Shown: positions 1 to 6,349 of the stretch, in pieces
How positions within the stretch are numbered: position 1 is the stretch's first letter
How the letters are laid out: each line of letters opens with the position of its first letter
Assembly: GCA_964496725.1 (NCBI GenBank)
Contig: CAZCAS010000069.1
Location: 1 to 6,585 of the forward strand
Length of the DNA stretch: 6,585 nt
Source of the DNA: JAZGHN01 sp964496725
GTDB taxonomy: Bacteria > Chloroflexota > Dehalococcoidia > Dehalococcoidales > E44-bin46
Direction of reading: 5' to 3'
Notes under the pieces: model-generated
What the model was told of the DNA's origin: nothing
The model's input: the letters and a program-made list of their open reading frames with translations, nothing else
Database searches by the model: none
Made by a program: the position numbers and the translations under genes

Positions 1-155
1 CATACGCAGCGTGGCGGATTGGCATTGGTTTTTTGCGGGTAGGGACGCCGTTCTTATTCGGCTTGCAGGAGGCTCAAATTATCTCTGTAGTGATATTAGC
101 TGTCACCATCCCGGCGTTGGCGATAAGGATGCGGAGGGCGAAGACGGCAGTTTAG
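1..155 (+). CDS. lgt: Prolipoprotein diacylglyceryl transferase, C-terminal end (partial)
   Basis: Reading in frame from base 3 gives about 50 residues ending at TAG 153-155; the 5' part lies outside the window. Lgt is an inner-membrane enzyme that moves diacylglycerol from phosphatidylglycerol to the lipobox cysteine of prolipoproteins. The visible tail has the layout of the Lgt C-terminus: a Y..WR.G.GFLRVG segment (the family usually shows Y..gRf.iEflR.D), then LQEAQIISVVIL, matching the family's conserved AQ-iSl segment at the start of the last membrane helix, then a basic end (RMRRAKTAV). The usual glutamate before FLR is a glycine here. The last helix followed by arginines and lysines fits a cytosolic C-terminus. 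The gene converges on recJ and the two stop codons share four bases. The call rests on only 50 residues; another polytopic membrane enzyme is possible but less likely. Confidence 0.72.
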   Translation, partial: YAAWRIGIGFLRVGTPFLFGLQEAQIISVVILAVTIPALAIRMRRAKTAV

Positions 156-1879
156 CGTTGTGCTGAGGGGGCGAAGTCGAGGATATTGAGCCTTAGCTTT
201 TCTCCTCCACCCCATCGGTCTACTTCCAGATTGTAGACGATGTCAAGGGGCGAGGCGACCTCTGCCAGATAATCGCCAAATCCGAAGGCTACCGCATCCC
301 AGATACTGTTGCCCTGTTTTAGTGTCAGCTTCAGGTGTTTTCCGTTGTTGCCTATGGTACGGCAGTTGACGACTTCCACTCTGCGACTAACGAAGGTGGG
401 TGGAGGATTACCGCAGCCAAAGGGGGCGAGCTGTTGTATTGATTGGAAGGTATTCCCGCCGAGCTCAGTGAGGGCAGCCTCAGCATCGATATCCAGCCGG
501 GGGCGAAGGTCAACCTCGGCTAACTGTTCCGTGGCTAGCTGGGAGAGATGCTGCTTCAGGGTAGCAAGATTCTTGGTGGGCAGGATGAAGCCGGCTGCCT
601 GGGAGTGTCCGCCAAATTGGGTCAATAGACCGCTATACTGGTCTAGGGCGCGGATAATATTAAATTCCGGGATGCTGCGGCAGCTCCCGCTACTCGTCCG
701 GTCGCCGGTTTTGATAACAATGGCGGGGCGATAGAATTCCTCTGACAGCCTGCTGGCTATCAGCCCGGCGATGCCGGCAGGATAGTCCCTGTCGCTGGCT
801 ATCAGCATGGGTGAAATCCCAGCCGCGAGTATCTGTCCTCTAGCCTTGGCTAGGGCGGTGGTGGTTAGGTTTTGTCGCTCAGCATTCTTCTTGTCCAGCC
901 ATATGCTCAGCTCGTATGCCTCCTGGGGCGAATCGGTCATCAGTAATTTATAGCTGCTCATGGCATGGGCTAATCTGCCCGCGGCGTTCAACCGTGGGGC
1001 TAAAGTCCAGGAGATACTTCCGGAGTCAATGCTGCCGACTTTTAGTCCGCTCTGTATTATCAGTGCTTCTACACCGGGGCGGGGGGTGGTGTTAATTATC
1101 TTCAGCCCCTCCTTGACCAGATACCGGTTTTCTCCCAGCAGTGAGGACATATCGGCGATAGTTCCCAGGGCAACAAGGTCCATTATTTGGTCCAGCTGTT
1201 TTTCTTTCCCCATGCCTTCGAGCAGGGCTTGAAGGAGCTTGAGGGCTACCCCGACGCCGCTTAGTTCGGAGAAGGGGTAATCTGAGCCGGGGAGTTTGGG
1301 GTTAACAATAGCCCGGGCGGGTGGGATTTCAGACAGGAGGGTGTGGTGGTCGGTGATTACTATGTCGAGCCCTTTCCTCTGTGCCTTCTTTACCTCGGCG
1401 AGGGCGGTAATTCCGCAGTCGACGGAGATAACCAGGCTGATACCCTGCTGATGAAGGTTCTCTAGGGTGACTGTTTTAAGTCCGTAACCTTCAGTCAATC
1501 GGTGGGGGATGTAGGGGATGACCTTGCCACCGAGGTTTGATAATCCCTGCACGAGCAGGGCAGTCCCGGCGATGCCGTCAACATCAAAGTCCCCATAGAC
1601 GGCGACCTTTTCCCCTGAAAGCAGGGCCTGATAAACCCTGGCTACTGCCTGGTGCATACCGGACAGCAGTAAGGGGTCGCCCGATAGTGAGCTGTCGGCG
1701 TCGATGAATGATGCTAATCGGGATGGCTCGGTGGCACCGCGGTTATACAGCAGCTGAGCTACCAGCGGTGGAAAGCCCGAAGCGCCAGCCAGGTATTGGG
1801 CTGGGGCTGGTGGTAGGAGATTCCAACGACTATGATTCAAATCATCTCGCCTTTGGGGTCGTTTTTGTTTGGCTGGCAT
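152..1879 (-). CDS. recJ: Single-stranded-DNA-specific exonuclease RecJ
   Basis: A 575-residue protein, usual length for RecJ, a 5'-3' exonuclease on single-stranded DNA used in recombinational and mismatch repair. All DHH/DHHA1 motifs are visible in order: YGDFDVDG (95-102, metal-binding aspartates), SVDCGI (152-157), TDHH (176-179), NPKLPG...FSELSGVGVA (193-212), ALGTIAD (237-243) followed by ENR, APRLNAAGR (294-302), then the DHHA1 part with GIAGLIASRL (369-378), GSCRS (398-402) and FGGHSQAAGF (422-431). The C-terminal ~110 residues, from about 460 and including LAPFGCGNPPP (485-495), fit the OB-fold that binds single-stranded DNA. No key residue is missing, so it should be active. The ATG at 1879 is preceded directly by an in-frame TGA, so the start cannot lie further upstream. 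The SD is poor: GGCGGTC lies about 10 bases before the ATG. The gene is divergent from mtaB and shares a symmetric promoter with it. Confidence 0.97.
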   Translation of the reverse strand: MPAKQKRPQRRDDLNHSRWNLLPPAPAQYLAGASGFPPLVAQLLYNRGATEPSRLASFIDADSSLSGDPLLLSGMHQAVARVYQALLSGEKVAVYGDFDVDGIAGTALLVQGLSNLGGKVIPYIPHRLTEGYGLKTVTLENLHQQGISLVISVDCGITALAEVKKAQRKGLDIVITDHHTLLSEIPPARAIVNPKLPGSDYPFSELSGVGVALKLLQALLEGMGKEKQLDQIMDLVALGTIADMSSLLGENRYLVKEGLKIINTTPRPGVEALIIQSGLKVGSIDSGSISWTLAPRLNAAGRLAHAMSSYKLLMTDSPQEAYELSIWLDKKNAERQNLTTTALAKARGQILAAGISPMLIASDRDYPAGIAGLIASRLSEEFYRPAIVIKTGDRTSSGSCRSIPEFNIIRALDQYSGLLTQFGGHSQAAGFILPTKNLATLKQHLSQLATEQLAEVDLRPRLDIDAEAALTELGGNTFQSIQQLAPFGCGNPPPTFVSRRVEVVNCRTIGNNGKHLKLTLKQGNSIWDAVAFGFGDYLAEVASPLDIVYNLEVDRWGGGEKLRLNILDFAPSAQR

Positions 1880-1887
1880 TCTTCAGT

Positions 1888-1917
1888 TTGACCGCCGAAG
1901 CTTATCAAAATTATAAT
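1888..1917 (+). promoter_or_regulatory. Sigma-70-type promoter for mtaB
   Basis: The -35 box TTGACC (1888-1893, five of six consensus bases) and the perfect -10 box TATAAT (1912-1917) are 18 bases apart. Transcription would start near 1924, leaving a leader of about 23 bases that is almost entirely ribosome binding site. The promoter would also drive the gene at 3212, which overlaps mtaB. Its -10 box overlaps that of the opposing recJ promoter. Seen by eye; no start site was mapped. Confidence 0.75.
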
Positions 1918-1939
1918 GCCTTTATAGGGAGGTGGTCAA
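1910..1939 (-). promoter_or_regulatory. Sigma-70-type promoter for recJ, mirror image of the mtaB promoter
   Basis: Read on the - strand, TTGACC (1939-1934) and TATAAT (1915-1910) are again 18 bases apart. Both boxes mirror those of the + strand promoter around the same centre (between 1913 and 1914), because ATTATAAT at 1910-1917 is a palindrome. Transcription would start near 1903, about 23 bases before the recJ ATG. The -35 box lies inside the extended Shine-Dalgarno region of mtaB, so the same bases serve two purposes. Confidence 0.7.
1927..1937 (+). promoter_or_regulatory. Extended Shine-Dalgarno site that decides the mtaB start
   Basis: GGGAGGTGGTC closely matches the complement of the 16S rRNA 3' end (AAGGAGGTGATC). 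An in-frame GTG at 1932 falls inside this site and so cannot be the start. The ATG at 1947 lies 14 bases after GGAGG and 9 after the end of the extended match. The TTG at 1944 is a possible alternative. Confidence 0.75.
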
Positions 1940-1946
1940 TCAGTTG

Positions 1947-3215
1947 ATGGGCGAAGGGAATAAGCCAAAGATTGCCCTGGATAGCCTGGGATGTAAGCTG
2001 AATCAGGCTGAGATAGAGCTTCTCGCCCGGCAGTTTGCCGATGCCGGCTATCGGCTGGTGTCTGCGGATGATAACGCTGATGTCTATATCCTTAATACCT
2101 GCACCGTTACCCATATGGCTGACAGCAAGTCCCGACATCGGCTGCGAATGGTTCATCGTCACCATCCCGATGCTGTGCTGGTGGCTATCGGTTGTTATGC
2201 CCAGCGCGCCCCTGAGGATTTGGCTCAGATTGAAGGGGTTGGCCTTGTTGTGGGCAATGAGGAGAAGCCGCTCCTCCTGCGATTACTGGGGGAGGCTGGT
2301 TATCTCATCGGTGCGGTTAAGCAGGGTTCGTCCACCGACCATTATCCCGGCTTGAGGACTCGTGCGTTGGTTAAGGTTCAGGATGGTTGCGACCGCTTTT
2401 GCGCCTATTGCATCGTCCCCCTGGTGAGGGGTGGGGAGAAGAGCCTGCCCGCTGACGATGTGGTGGCTGAGGTGAGACATCTGGAGGCTCAGGGTTACCG
2501 GGAGGTGGTGATAACCGGGGTGGAGATAGGTTCCTATAAATATGACGGGGTTGGGCTAAAGGGTTTGCTGGAGCATGTCCTGGATTATACCGAGGTGGAT
2601 AGATTAAGGATATCGTCCCTCCAGCCCCCGGAGATCCCCCCCGAGCTTGTCGCACTGTGGCATAACCCGAGGCTGTGTCCCCACTTCCACCTCTCCCTCC
2701 AGAGCGGCAGCGATGGCGTGCTCCATCGGATGAAGCGACTTTATTCCACCGCCGACTACGAACAGGTGGTCTCTCTGATTCGGGGGATGGTGCCTGGGGT
2801 GGCTATCACCACCGATGTTATGGTGGGCTTCCCCGGGGAGACGGATGCGGAGTTTGAGGAGAGCTATCGTTTCTGTCAGGAGATAGGTTTTGCTCGCATC
2901 CATGTCTTCTCCTTCTCACTGCGTGACGGCACCGAAGCTGCACGGATGCCCAATCAGGTCAGCGATAAGGTTAAGAAAGAGCGCAGTCAGAGAATGCTGG
3001 CTCTTGCCGAGGGTAGCGCCCGGAAGTTCCATGAGCGCTTCCTGAGTGAGAAACTGGCGGTTTTATTCGAGCAGCAATACAATGGGATATGGTCGGGTCT
3101 CACCGGCAACTATATCAGGGTGTATACTAAGAGTAGGGAGGACTTAACCAATAAGCTCCTGCCGGCGAAGCTGGAGAAGATTTATAAGGATGGGGTGTGG
3201 GGGGAGACTGTATGA
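1947..3215 (+). CDS. mtaB: Radical-SAM tRNA methylthiotransferase (t6A37 to ms2t6A37), MtaB type
   Basis: A 422-residue protein of the MiaB/RimO/MtaB methylthiotransferase family. From ATG 1947 the domains are: an N-terminal UPF0004 domain with three cysteines for the auxiliary 4Fe-4S cluster (SLGCKLNQ C16, NTCTVT C52, GCYAQ C83); a radical-SAM domain with QDGCDRFCAYC (C148, C152, C155) binding the SAM-cleaving cluster; conserved segments ITGVEIGSY (189-197), LSLQSGSD (249-256) and TDVMVGFPGET (289-299); and a C-terminal TRAM-like RNA-binding segment (about 365-420). LGCK-NQ rather than MiaB's GCQMN points to MtaB (YqeV). MtaB adds a methylthio group to t6A37 in tRNAs reading ANN codons. RimO is less likely but is a close relative. 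The stop overlaps the next start as ATGA at 3212-3215, so the two are probably translated together. Confidence 0.93.
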   Translation: MGEGNKPKIALDSLGCKLNQAEIELLARQFADAGYRLVSADDNADVYILNTCTVTHMADSKSRHRLRMVHRHHPDAVLVAIGCYAQRAPEDLAQIEGVGLVVGNEEKPLLLRLLGEAGYLIGAVKQGSSTDHYPGLRTRALVKVQDGCDRFCAYCIVPLVRGGEKSLPADDVVAEVRHLEAQGYREVVITGVEIGSYKYDGVGLKGLLEHVLDYTEVDRLRISSLQPPEIPPELVALWHNPRLCPHFHLSLQSGSDGVLHRMKRLYSTADYEQVVSLIRGMVPGVAITTDVMVGFPGETDAEFEESYRFCQEIGFARIHVFSFSLRDGTEAARMPNQVSDKVKKERSQRMLALAEGSARKFHERFLSEKLAVLFEQQYNGIWSGLTGNYIRVYTKSREDLTNKLLPAKLEKIYKDGVWGETV

Positions 3216-4102
3216 ATAATCGATTAATCAGCAAAAGGAACTTTCTCAAGGCGTTACCTTATCTTGCTTCTATAGGGGCTGGTTCCCTGTTTTATTTTAT
3301 TGGTCTAGAATTGGGTGAAGATATTAGAGTGCTTTTCACAGGCATTTCCGCTGTCTTTTTTGCGATACCATTTGTATATCTATTTTATCAGAGGGCATAT
3401 AATGCTTCTCAAAAAAATCTAAATAAAGAGATATTGGATTATGCCACAATGCAAATTGATAGGAGCGTACTATCAATAGTCAATCAATTACAAAAACTTG
3501 TCTATCCTTTCGAAGAAAAGGATTTCTCACCAAAAGGAGTAAGCAAGCTTCTATCTCTTAGGGCGGATGAACTTAAGGAGGTCTTATCTAAGAATGAGTA
3601 TTTAGGTTTTCAAATATTCAAGAGCTGGGAGGTTGCTGAGGACAACCTGCACGAGACCCTAAAGAGCCCTTTTATTATTAAGGGATTAGAAGATGACCAG
3701 ATAATATCTATAATATCGATAATTAGGAGTTTAAGGCATTTAGAAATTATTCAAAAAGAGGAAGAATTATATGCCAGCACAAGCAAGAAAGCAAGTTCAT
3801 ACAAAATTGTACATGGTAAAGAATTAAATAAAGGGAATGTTAGGTTTCCCAATAGATATCTATTGTTGAAAGATTTGGGCGACAATAAATCTTTGGTAGC
3901 GGATTTTGGTGATTTCCCACTATATAATGTGGATAAGCTTTTGCAGCTTTTTACGGTGAATGAACGGTATTTAGAAATCTATAGTGGTATCATCCTTGAT
4001 TTGCTAGAAGATATTAATAACTGGGTCGATTTGACGGGTGGGGACTTCGTTATTGATACTAAAATGTTTCGATTGCAACATAAAGTAACAATCAATGATT
4101 AA
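3212..4102 (+). CDS. Unrecognised 296-residue protein with two N-terminal membrane helices
   Basis: I do not recognise this family. Two hydrophobic helices stand near the N-terminus (about residues 13-33 and 38-59), joined by a short acidic turn (GLELGED). SKRNFLK before the first helix and QRAY plus lysines after the second suggest that both ends are cytosolic. The remaining ~235 residues are soluble, charged and mostly helix-like. They include an isoleucine-rich stretch DDQIISIISIIRSLRHLEII (161-180) and a C-terminal stretch with acidic and aromatic clusters (VADFGDFPLY, NNWVDLTGGDF). No catalytic signature is visible: no P-loop, HD, nuclease or metal motif that I trust. The start is ATG 3212, five bases after GGGGGGAG (3199-3206) and overlapping the mtaB stop by ATGA; the in-frame GTG at 3197 lies before this SD and is less likely. 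The DNA is far richer in A+T than both neighbours, suggesting acquisition from another source. A membrane-anchored sensor or effector is speculation only. Confidence 0.85.
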   Translation: MNNRLISKRNFLKALPYLASIGAGSLFYFIGLELGEDIRVLFTGISAVFFAIPFVYLFYQRAYNASQKNLNKEILDYATMQIDRSVLSIVNQLQKLVYPFEEKDFSPKGVSKLLSLRADELKEVLSKNEYLGFQIFKSWEVAEDNLHETLKSPFIIKGLEDDQIISIISIIRSLRHLEIIQKEEELYASTSKKASSYKIVHGKELNKGNVRFPNRYLLLKDLGDNKSLVADFGDFPLYNVDKLLQLFTVNERYLEIYSGIILDLLEDINNWVDLTGGDFVIDTKMFRLQHKVTIND

Positions 4103-4195
4103 TTAGTGACTGCTTTATATGTTTTTAACACTAATCCCCACCGTCCTTCACATAAATTCCTCTCGTCTTGGTCTCGCACTTAAACCGCAGTTATT

Positions 4196-4216
4196 GTATA
4201 CTATACGGGTGATAAT
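4196..4216 (+). promoter_or_regulatory. Weak candidate promoter or operator upstream of pckA
   Basis: GTATACTATAC (4196-4206) is an 11-base dyad containing TATACT (five of six with the -10 consensus), and GATAAT (4211-4216) is a second -10-like box. Neither has a convincing -35 at 16-18 bases. The dyad could instead be a binding site for a regulator. The 151-base gap 4103-4253 contains nothing else I can name apart from the strong pckA ribosome binding site AAGGAGGG at 4236-4243. Confidence 0.3.
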
Positions 4217-4253
4217 TTAGCTGGCTTATTATTGTAAGGAGGGTGTAACGGAT

Positions 4254-5756
4254 ATGACATCAGGTGCCAAATATCTGGATATGTTCAAACCCAGGGGGAT
4301 AATCAATAACCCCTCTGATAAAGAGCTCAGGGAATGGGCACTGGAGAAGGGGGGGGTGATAACCGAGTTCGGCAACCTTGCCGTGACTACCAAGGTGCGC
4401 AATCGGATTGCCAAGTTCACCGAGGTGGTGATGGGCGATGTCAAACCAGAGGATGACCGACTTATCCGCAAGGCTATGGAATACCTCAAGAGCAAAGAGG
4501 TGATACAGCTTGACCGGGTGATGTGTAATACCCCTCCTTATAAAAGGAATTGCCGGGTATATGTTGTCGCTGATTGTCCGCGGATACCACTGATGTGGGG
4601 CAATACCCTGTTCCCCTCGGAGGGAGGAGAGCCTGACTTCATCACCATTACTGTTCCTGACTGGCTGGAGAAGAGGACCATTGTCTTCCCTGAGACAGGG
4701 CTGACTATTGTCGTCGGCAGCGATTATAAGGGCGAGAACAAGAAGGCGATGCTTCGCCAGGTGATGTATTGGGCGAAGAAGAATGGCAACCTGGGTCTTC
4801 ATGCCGCCAGTAAGATTGTGCGGGTATTCCGGGATGGGGAATTGAAGGACTTCGGCTTCCTTCTCTTTGGCCTCAGTGCTACCGGGAAGACCACCCTATC
4901 CTGCCACTCCCACTGGCTGCGCCCCCCGGAGAGGGTGGTAATCCGCCAGGATGACGTGGTGATACTCAGGTCTGATGGCAGTGCTATCGGCACCGAGGAA
5001 TCCTTCTACTTGAAGACAGACGGACTTGAGCCTGACTCACAGCCTCTATTATATGCTGCGGCGATAAGCCCCCGGGCGATACTGGAGAATGTCTGTGTTG
5101 ACCCGCAGACGGGCAAGATTGATTTCTTTGACACCACCCTGACCTCTAACGGTCGAGCTATGGTGAAGAGAGGCGATATTGCTTATACCGATGACACCAT
5201 TAACCTGGATAAGGTTCACTATATGGTATTCATTACCAGGCGGGGTGATGTTGTGCCGCCGGTAATGAGGCTTTCACCGGAGTGGGCGGCAGCTGCCTTT
5301 ATGTTGGGGGAGTCGGTGGAGACCTCGGCCGGTGACCCTGCTCAGGCAGGTAAGTCGCTGAGGGTTGTCGGCACCAATCCCTTTATCGTCGGCTCGGAAG
5401 AGGAGGAGGGTAATATGTTCCTCAATTTCTTAAGGGACAACCCTGATATCCAGTGTTTCATCATGAACACAGGCAGGGTGGGGGGCGATGGGGGGCAGAA
5501 GATAACGGTGAAGGACTCGGTGAAGGTAATAGAAATGATAGCCCGTGACGAGATTGAATGGCGGGAGGACGAGTTCTGGGGCTATGAAGTTCCGGTACAC
5601 ATCCCCGGCATTGACCTGGGCCGATTTGAACTGAGTAACTTCTATTCTGAAGAGCAGATACAGGAGCTTTCAGGGAACTTAAAGAGGGAGAGACTGGAGT
5701 GGCTCTCTCAGTTCAAGGGGCTGGATAAAGATATTCTCAGCGCTATTATGTCCTGA
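4254..5756 (+). CDS. pckA: Phosphoenolpyruvate carboxykinase, ATP type (divergent)
   Basis: A 500-residue cytosolic enzyme that converts oxaloacetate and ATP into phosphoenolpyruvate, ADP and CO2; in anaerobes it may run toward carboxylation. Active-site segments of the ATP family are visible: DYKGENKK (157-164, substrate tyrosine and metal-site lysines), GLHAAS (181-186, equivalent of MHCSA with the metal-site histidine), P-loop GLSATGKTT (206-214; the family usually reads GLSGTGKTT), RQDD (231-234, metal-site aspartates), and SNGR (298-301, equivalent of N-R in the substrate site). The GTP-type P-loop (FPSACGKTN) is absent. Length is slightly below the usual 520-540. I do not find the family's R-SPKDK substrate motif; TTKVRNRIAK (45-54) stands about where it would be expected. 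The start ATG 4254 is set by AAGGAGGG ten bases upstream. No partner genes lie alongside, so it is probably transcribed alone. Confidence 0.9.
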   Translation: MTSGAKYLDMFKPRGIINNPSDKELREWALEKGGVITEFGNLAVTTKVRNRIAKFTEVVMGDVKPEDDRLIRKAMEYLKSKEVIQLDRVMCNTPPYKRNCRVYVVADCPRIPLMWGNTLFPSEGGEPDFITITVPDWLEKRTIVFPETGLTIVVGSDYKGENKKAMLRQVMYWAKKNGNLGLHAASKIVRVFRDGELKDFGFLLFGLSATGKTTLSCHSHWLRPPERVVIRQDDVVILRSDGSAIGTEESFYLKTDGLEPDSQPLLYAAAISPRAILENVCVDPQTGKIDFFDTTLTSNGRAMVKRGDIAYTDDTINLDKVHYMVFITRRGDVVPPVMRLSPEWAAAAFMLGESVETSAGDPAQAGKSLRVVGTNPFIVGSEEEEGNMFLNFLRDNPDIQCFIMNTGRVGGDGGQKITVKDSVKVIEMIARDEIEWREDEFWGYEVPVHIPGIDLGRFELSNFYSEEQIQELSGNLKRERLEWLSQFKGLDKDILSAIMS

Positions 5757-5776
5757 AAGCGGGTATAAGCTATCCT

Positions 5777-5842
5777 TGATTCTGAGGTACCGCAGGCGGT
5801 GGGTCCTTTCCCGGCAGGGTCCATTCCTCCTGCGGGGAATCA
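5777..5842 (+). terminator. Compound inverted repeat between convergent genes, probable pckA terminator
   Basis: An outer stem TGATTC/GAATCA (5777-5782 with 5837-5842) encloses a perfect 7-bp stem CCGCAGG/CCTGCGG (5790-5796 with 5829-5835). Downstream on the + strand comes a pyrimidine-rich tail, TTCCTTCTTTT. The right arm can also pair as CCTGCGGGG with CCCGGCAGG (5810-5818), eight of nine pairs around a 10-base loop, so two exclusive folds exist. It lies 20 bases after the pckA stop and includes the stop codon of the opposing small gene (5840-5842). The tail is not an uninterrupted T run, so efficiency is uncertain; it could serve both directions. Confidence 0.5.
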
Positions 5843-6061
5843 TTCCTTCTTTTCAAACTTACGTTTTAATGCTTGAATTTCCTGCTGTTCCTCGAATTCT
5901 TGTTGAGTCATGGGCTGGCACGCACAAAGCTTGTCCTTTTCTATCGTGATGTTGTAGAGTTCCCTGCATTTCCAGCACCGGTACGGCCCCTCATATCTCT
6001 TATCAGCAAGGGATAAACTGCCCTCTGTTCCACATTTAGGACACTTTATATTGACTGTCAC
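5840..6061 (-). CDS. Small zinc-ribbon protein, function unknown
   Basis: A 73-residue protein. Two CxxC knuckles, CPKC (7-10) and CWKC (29-32), lie 18 residues apart with glycines and aromatics between them, the pattern of a small zinc ribbon binding one zinc. A further CAC pair (46, 48) follows, then a charged, glutamate-, glutamine- and lysine-rich C-terminal helix (52-73, EFEEQQEIQALKRKFEKKE) that could form a coiled coil. Such proteins often act as RNA-polymerase, ribosome or protein-partner adaptors, but nothing here shows which. The start is GTG at 6061, chosen because GGGGAGG (6075-6069) lies seven bases upstream. The gene is convergent to pckA and seems to stand alone with its own promoter. 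Confidence 0.82.
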   Translation of the reverse strand: MTVNIKCPKCGTEGSLSLADKRYEGPYRCWKCRELYNITIEKDKLCACQPMTQQEFEEQQEIQALKRKFEKKE

Positions 6062-6096
6062 TGTTTATCCTCCCCATCTATTCTCTATGCAATATG

Positions 6097-6123
6097 GTTA
6101 TACTTTTTCAGCGGTCGTGTCAA
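6097..6123 (-). promoter_or_regulatory. Candidate promoter of the zinc-ribbon gene
   Basis: On the - strand a perfect -35 TTGACA (6123-6118) and TATAAC (6102-6097, five of six) are separated by 15 bases, shorter than the ideal 17. Transcription would start near 6090 and give a leader of about 29 bases containing the GGGGAGG site. The perfect -35 makes this plausible in spite of the spacing. Confidence 0.5.
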
Positions 6124-6135
6124 GCTGGAATTTTT

Positions 6136-6170
6136 CTTGCTTGCCATCCATATTCTTATGAGGCAACAAG
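6136..6170. repeat. Inverted repeat in the gap between the tRNA and zinc-ribbon genes
   Basis: CTTG-C-TTGCC (6136-6145) pairs with GGCAACAAG (6162-6170), nine pairs with one bulged C and a 16-base loop. A T run precedes it on the + strand, but none follows it on either strand, so it does not qualify as a standard intrinsic terminator. It lies downstream of the tRNA and might help end or process that transcript. The rest of 6062-6276 shows no coding or RNA feature that I can identify. Confidence 0.35.
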
Positions 6171-6276
6171 CTAATGAAGGTTTTAGGAATCCAAGTGCTG
6201 AGGTCGCGGATGATTATATGGTATGGTTCCTGGGCCGTGGTCGGCAAAATGTTGGCAAAAGAAGATAACCCAAATG

Positions 6277-6349
6277 CGCGCCTAGAGGGATTCGAACCCA
6301 CGACCCTCGGTTCCGAAGACCGATGCTCTATCCGCTGAGCTATAGGCGC
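6277..6349 (-). tRNA. tRNA-Arg, anticodon TCG
   Basis: A complete 73-base cloverleaf on the - strand. The acceptor stem GCGCCTA/TAGGCGC has seven perfect pairs; the D-stem is GCTC/GAGC with GG in the loop; the anticodon stem is TCGGT/ACCGA with loop CTTCGGA, giving anticodon TCG (reads CGA and probably other CGN arginine codons); the T-arm is GTGGG-TTCGAAT-CCCTC. The discriminator base is G. The genome does not encode CCA (the bases after the discriminator are CAT), so the end must be added by tRNA nucleotidyltransferase. One odd point is a T-T mismatch at the second pair of the T-stem. Confidence 0.97.

Noticed and set aside
309..1232. + strand frames of 141 and 90 codons opposite recJ
   Set aside because: They lie opposite conserved DHH/DHHA1 sequence and have no family resemblance.
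2371..2903. Proline/histidine-rich antisense frames within mtaB
   Set aside because: Low-complexity shadows opposite conserved radical-SAM coding sequence.
4102..4135. ATTAGTG/CACTAAT stem after the two-helix protein gene as a terminator
   Set aside because: The stem has seven mostly A-T pairs and a 20-base loop, and the T run lies inside the loop instead of after the stem.
4260..4802. 180-residue antisense frame within pckA
   Set aside because: It lies wholly opposite a strongly supported gene, shows no recognisable domain, and is a product of G+C-rich codon structure.
5474..5495. G-rich run in pckA as a G-quadruplex
   Set aside because: Only three separate runs of three or more G are present, and the bases encode the conserved-looking TGRVGGDGG segment.
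5784..5822. T-box-like GAGGTACCGCAGG followed by TCCTTTCCCGGCAGGG
   Set aside because: It partly resembles the T-box GGTGGNACCGCG element, but there is no specifier stem and no downstream gene on the same strand; the match is too weak.
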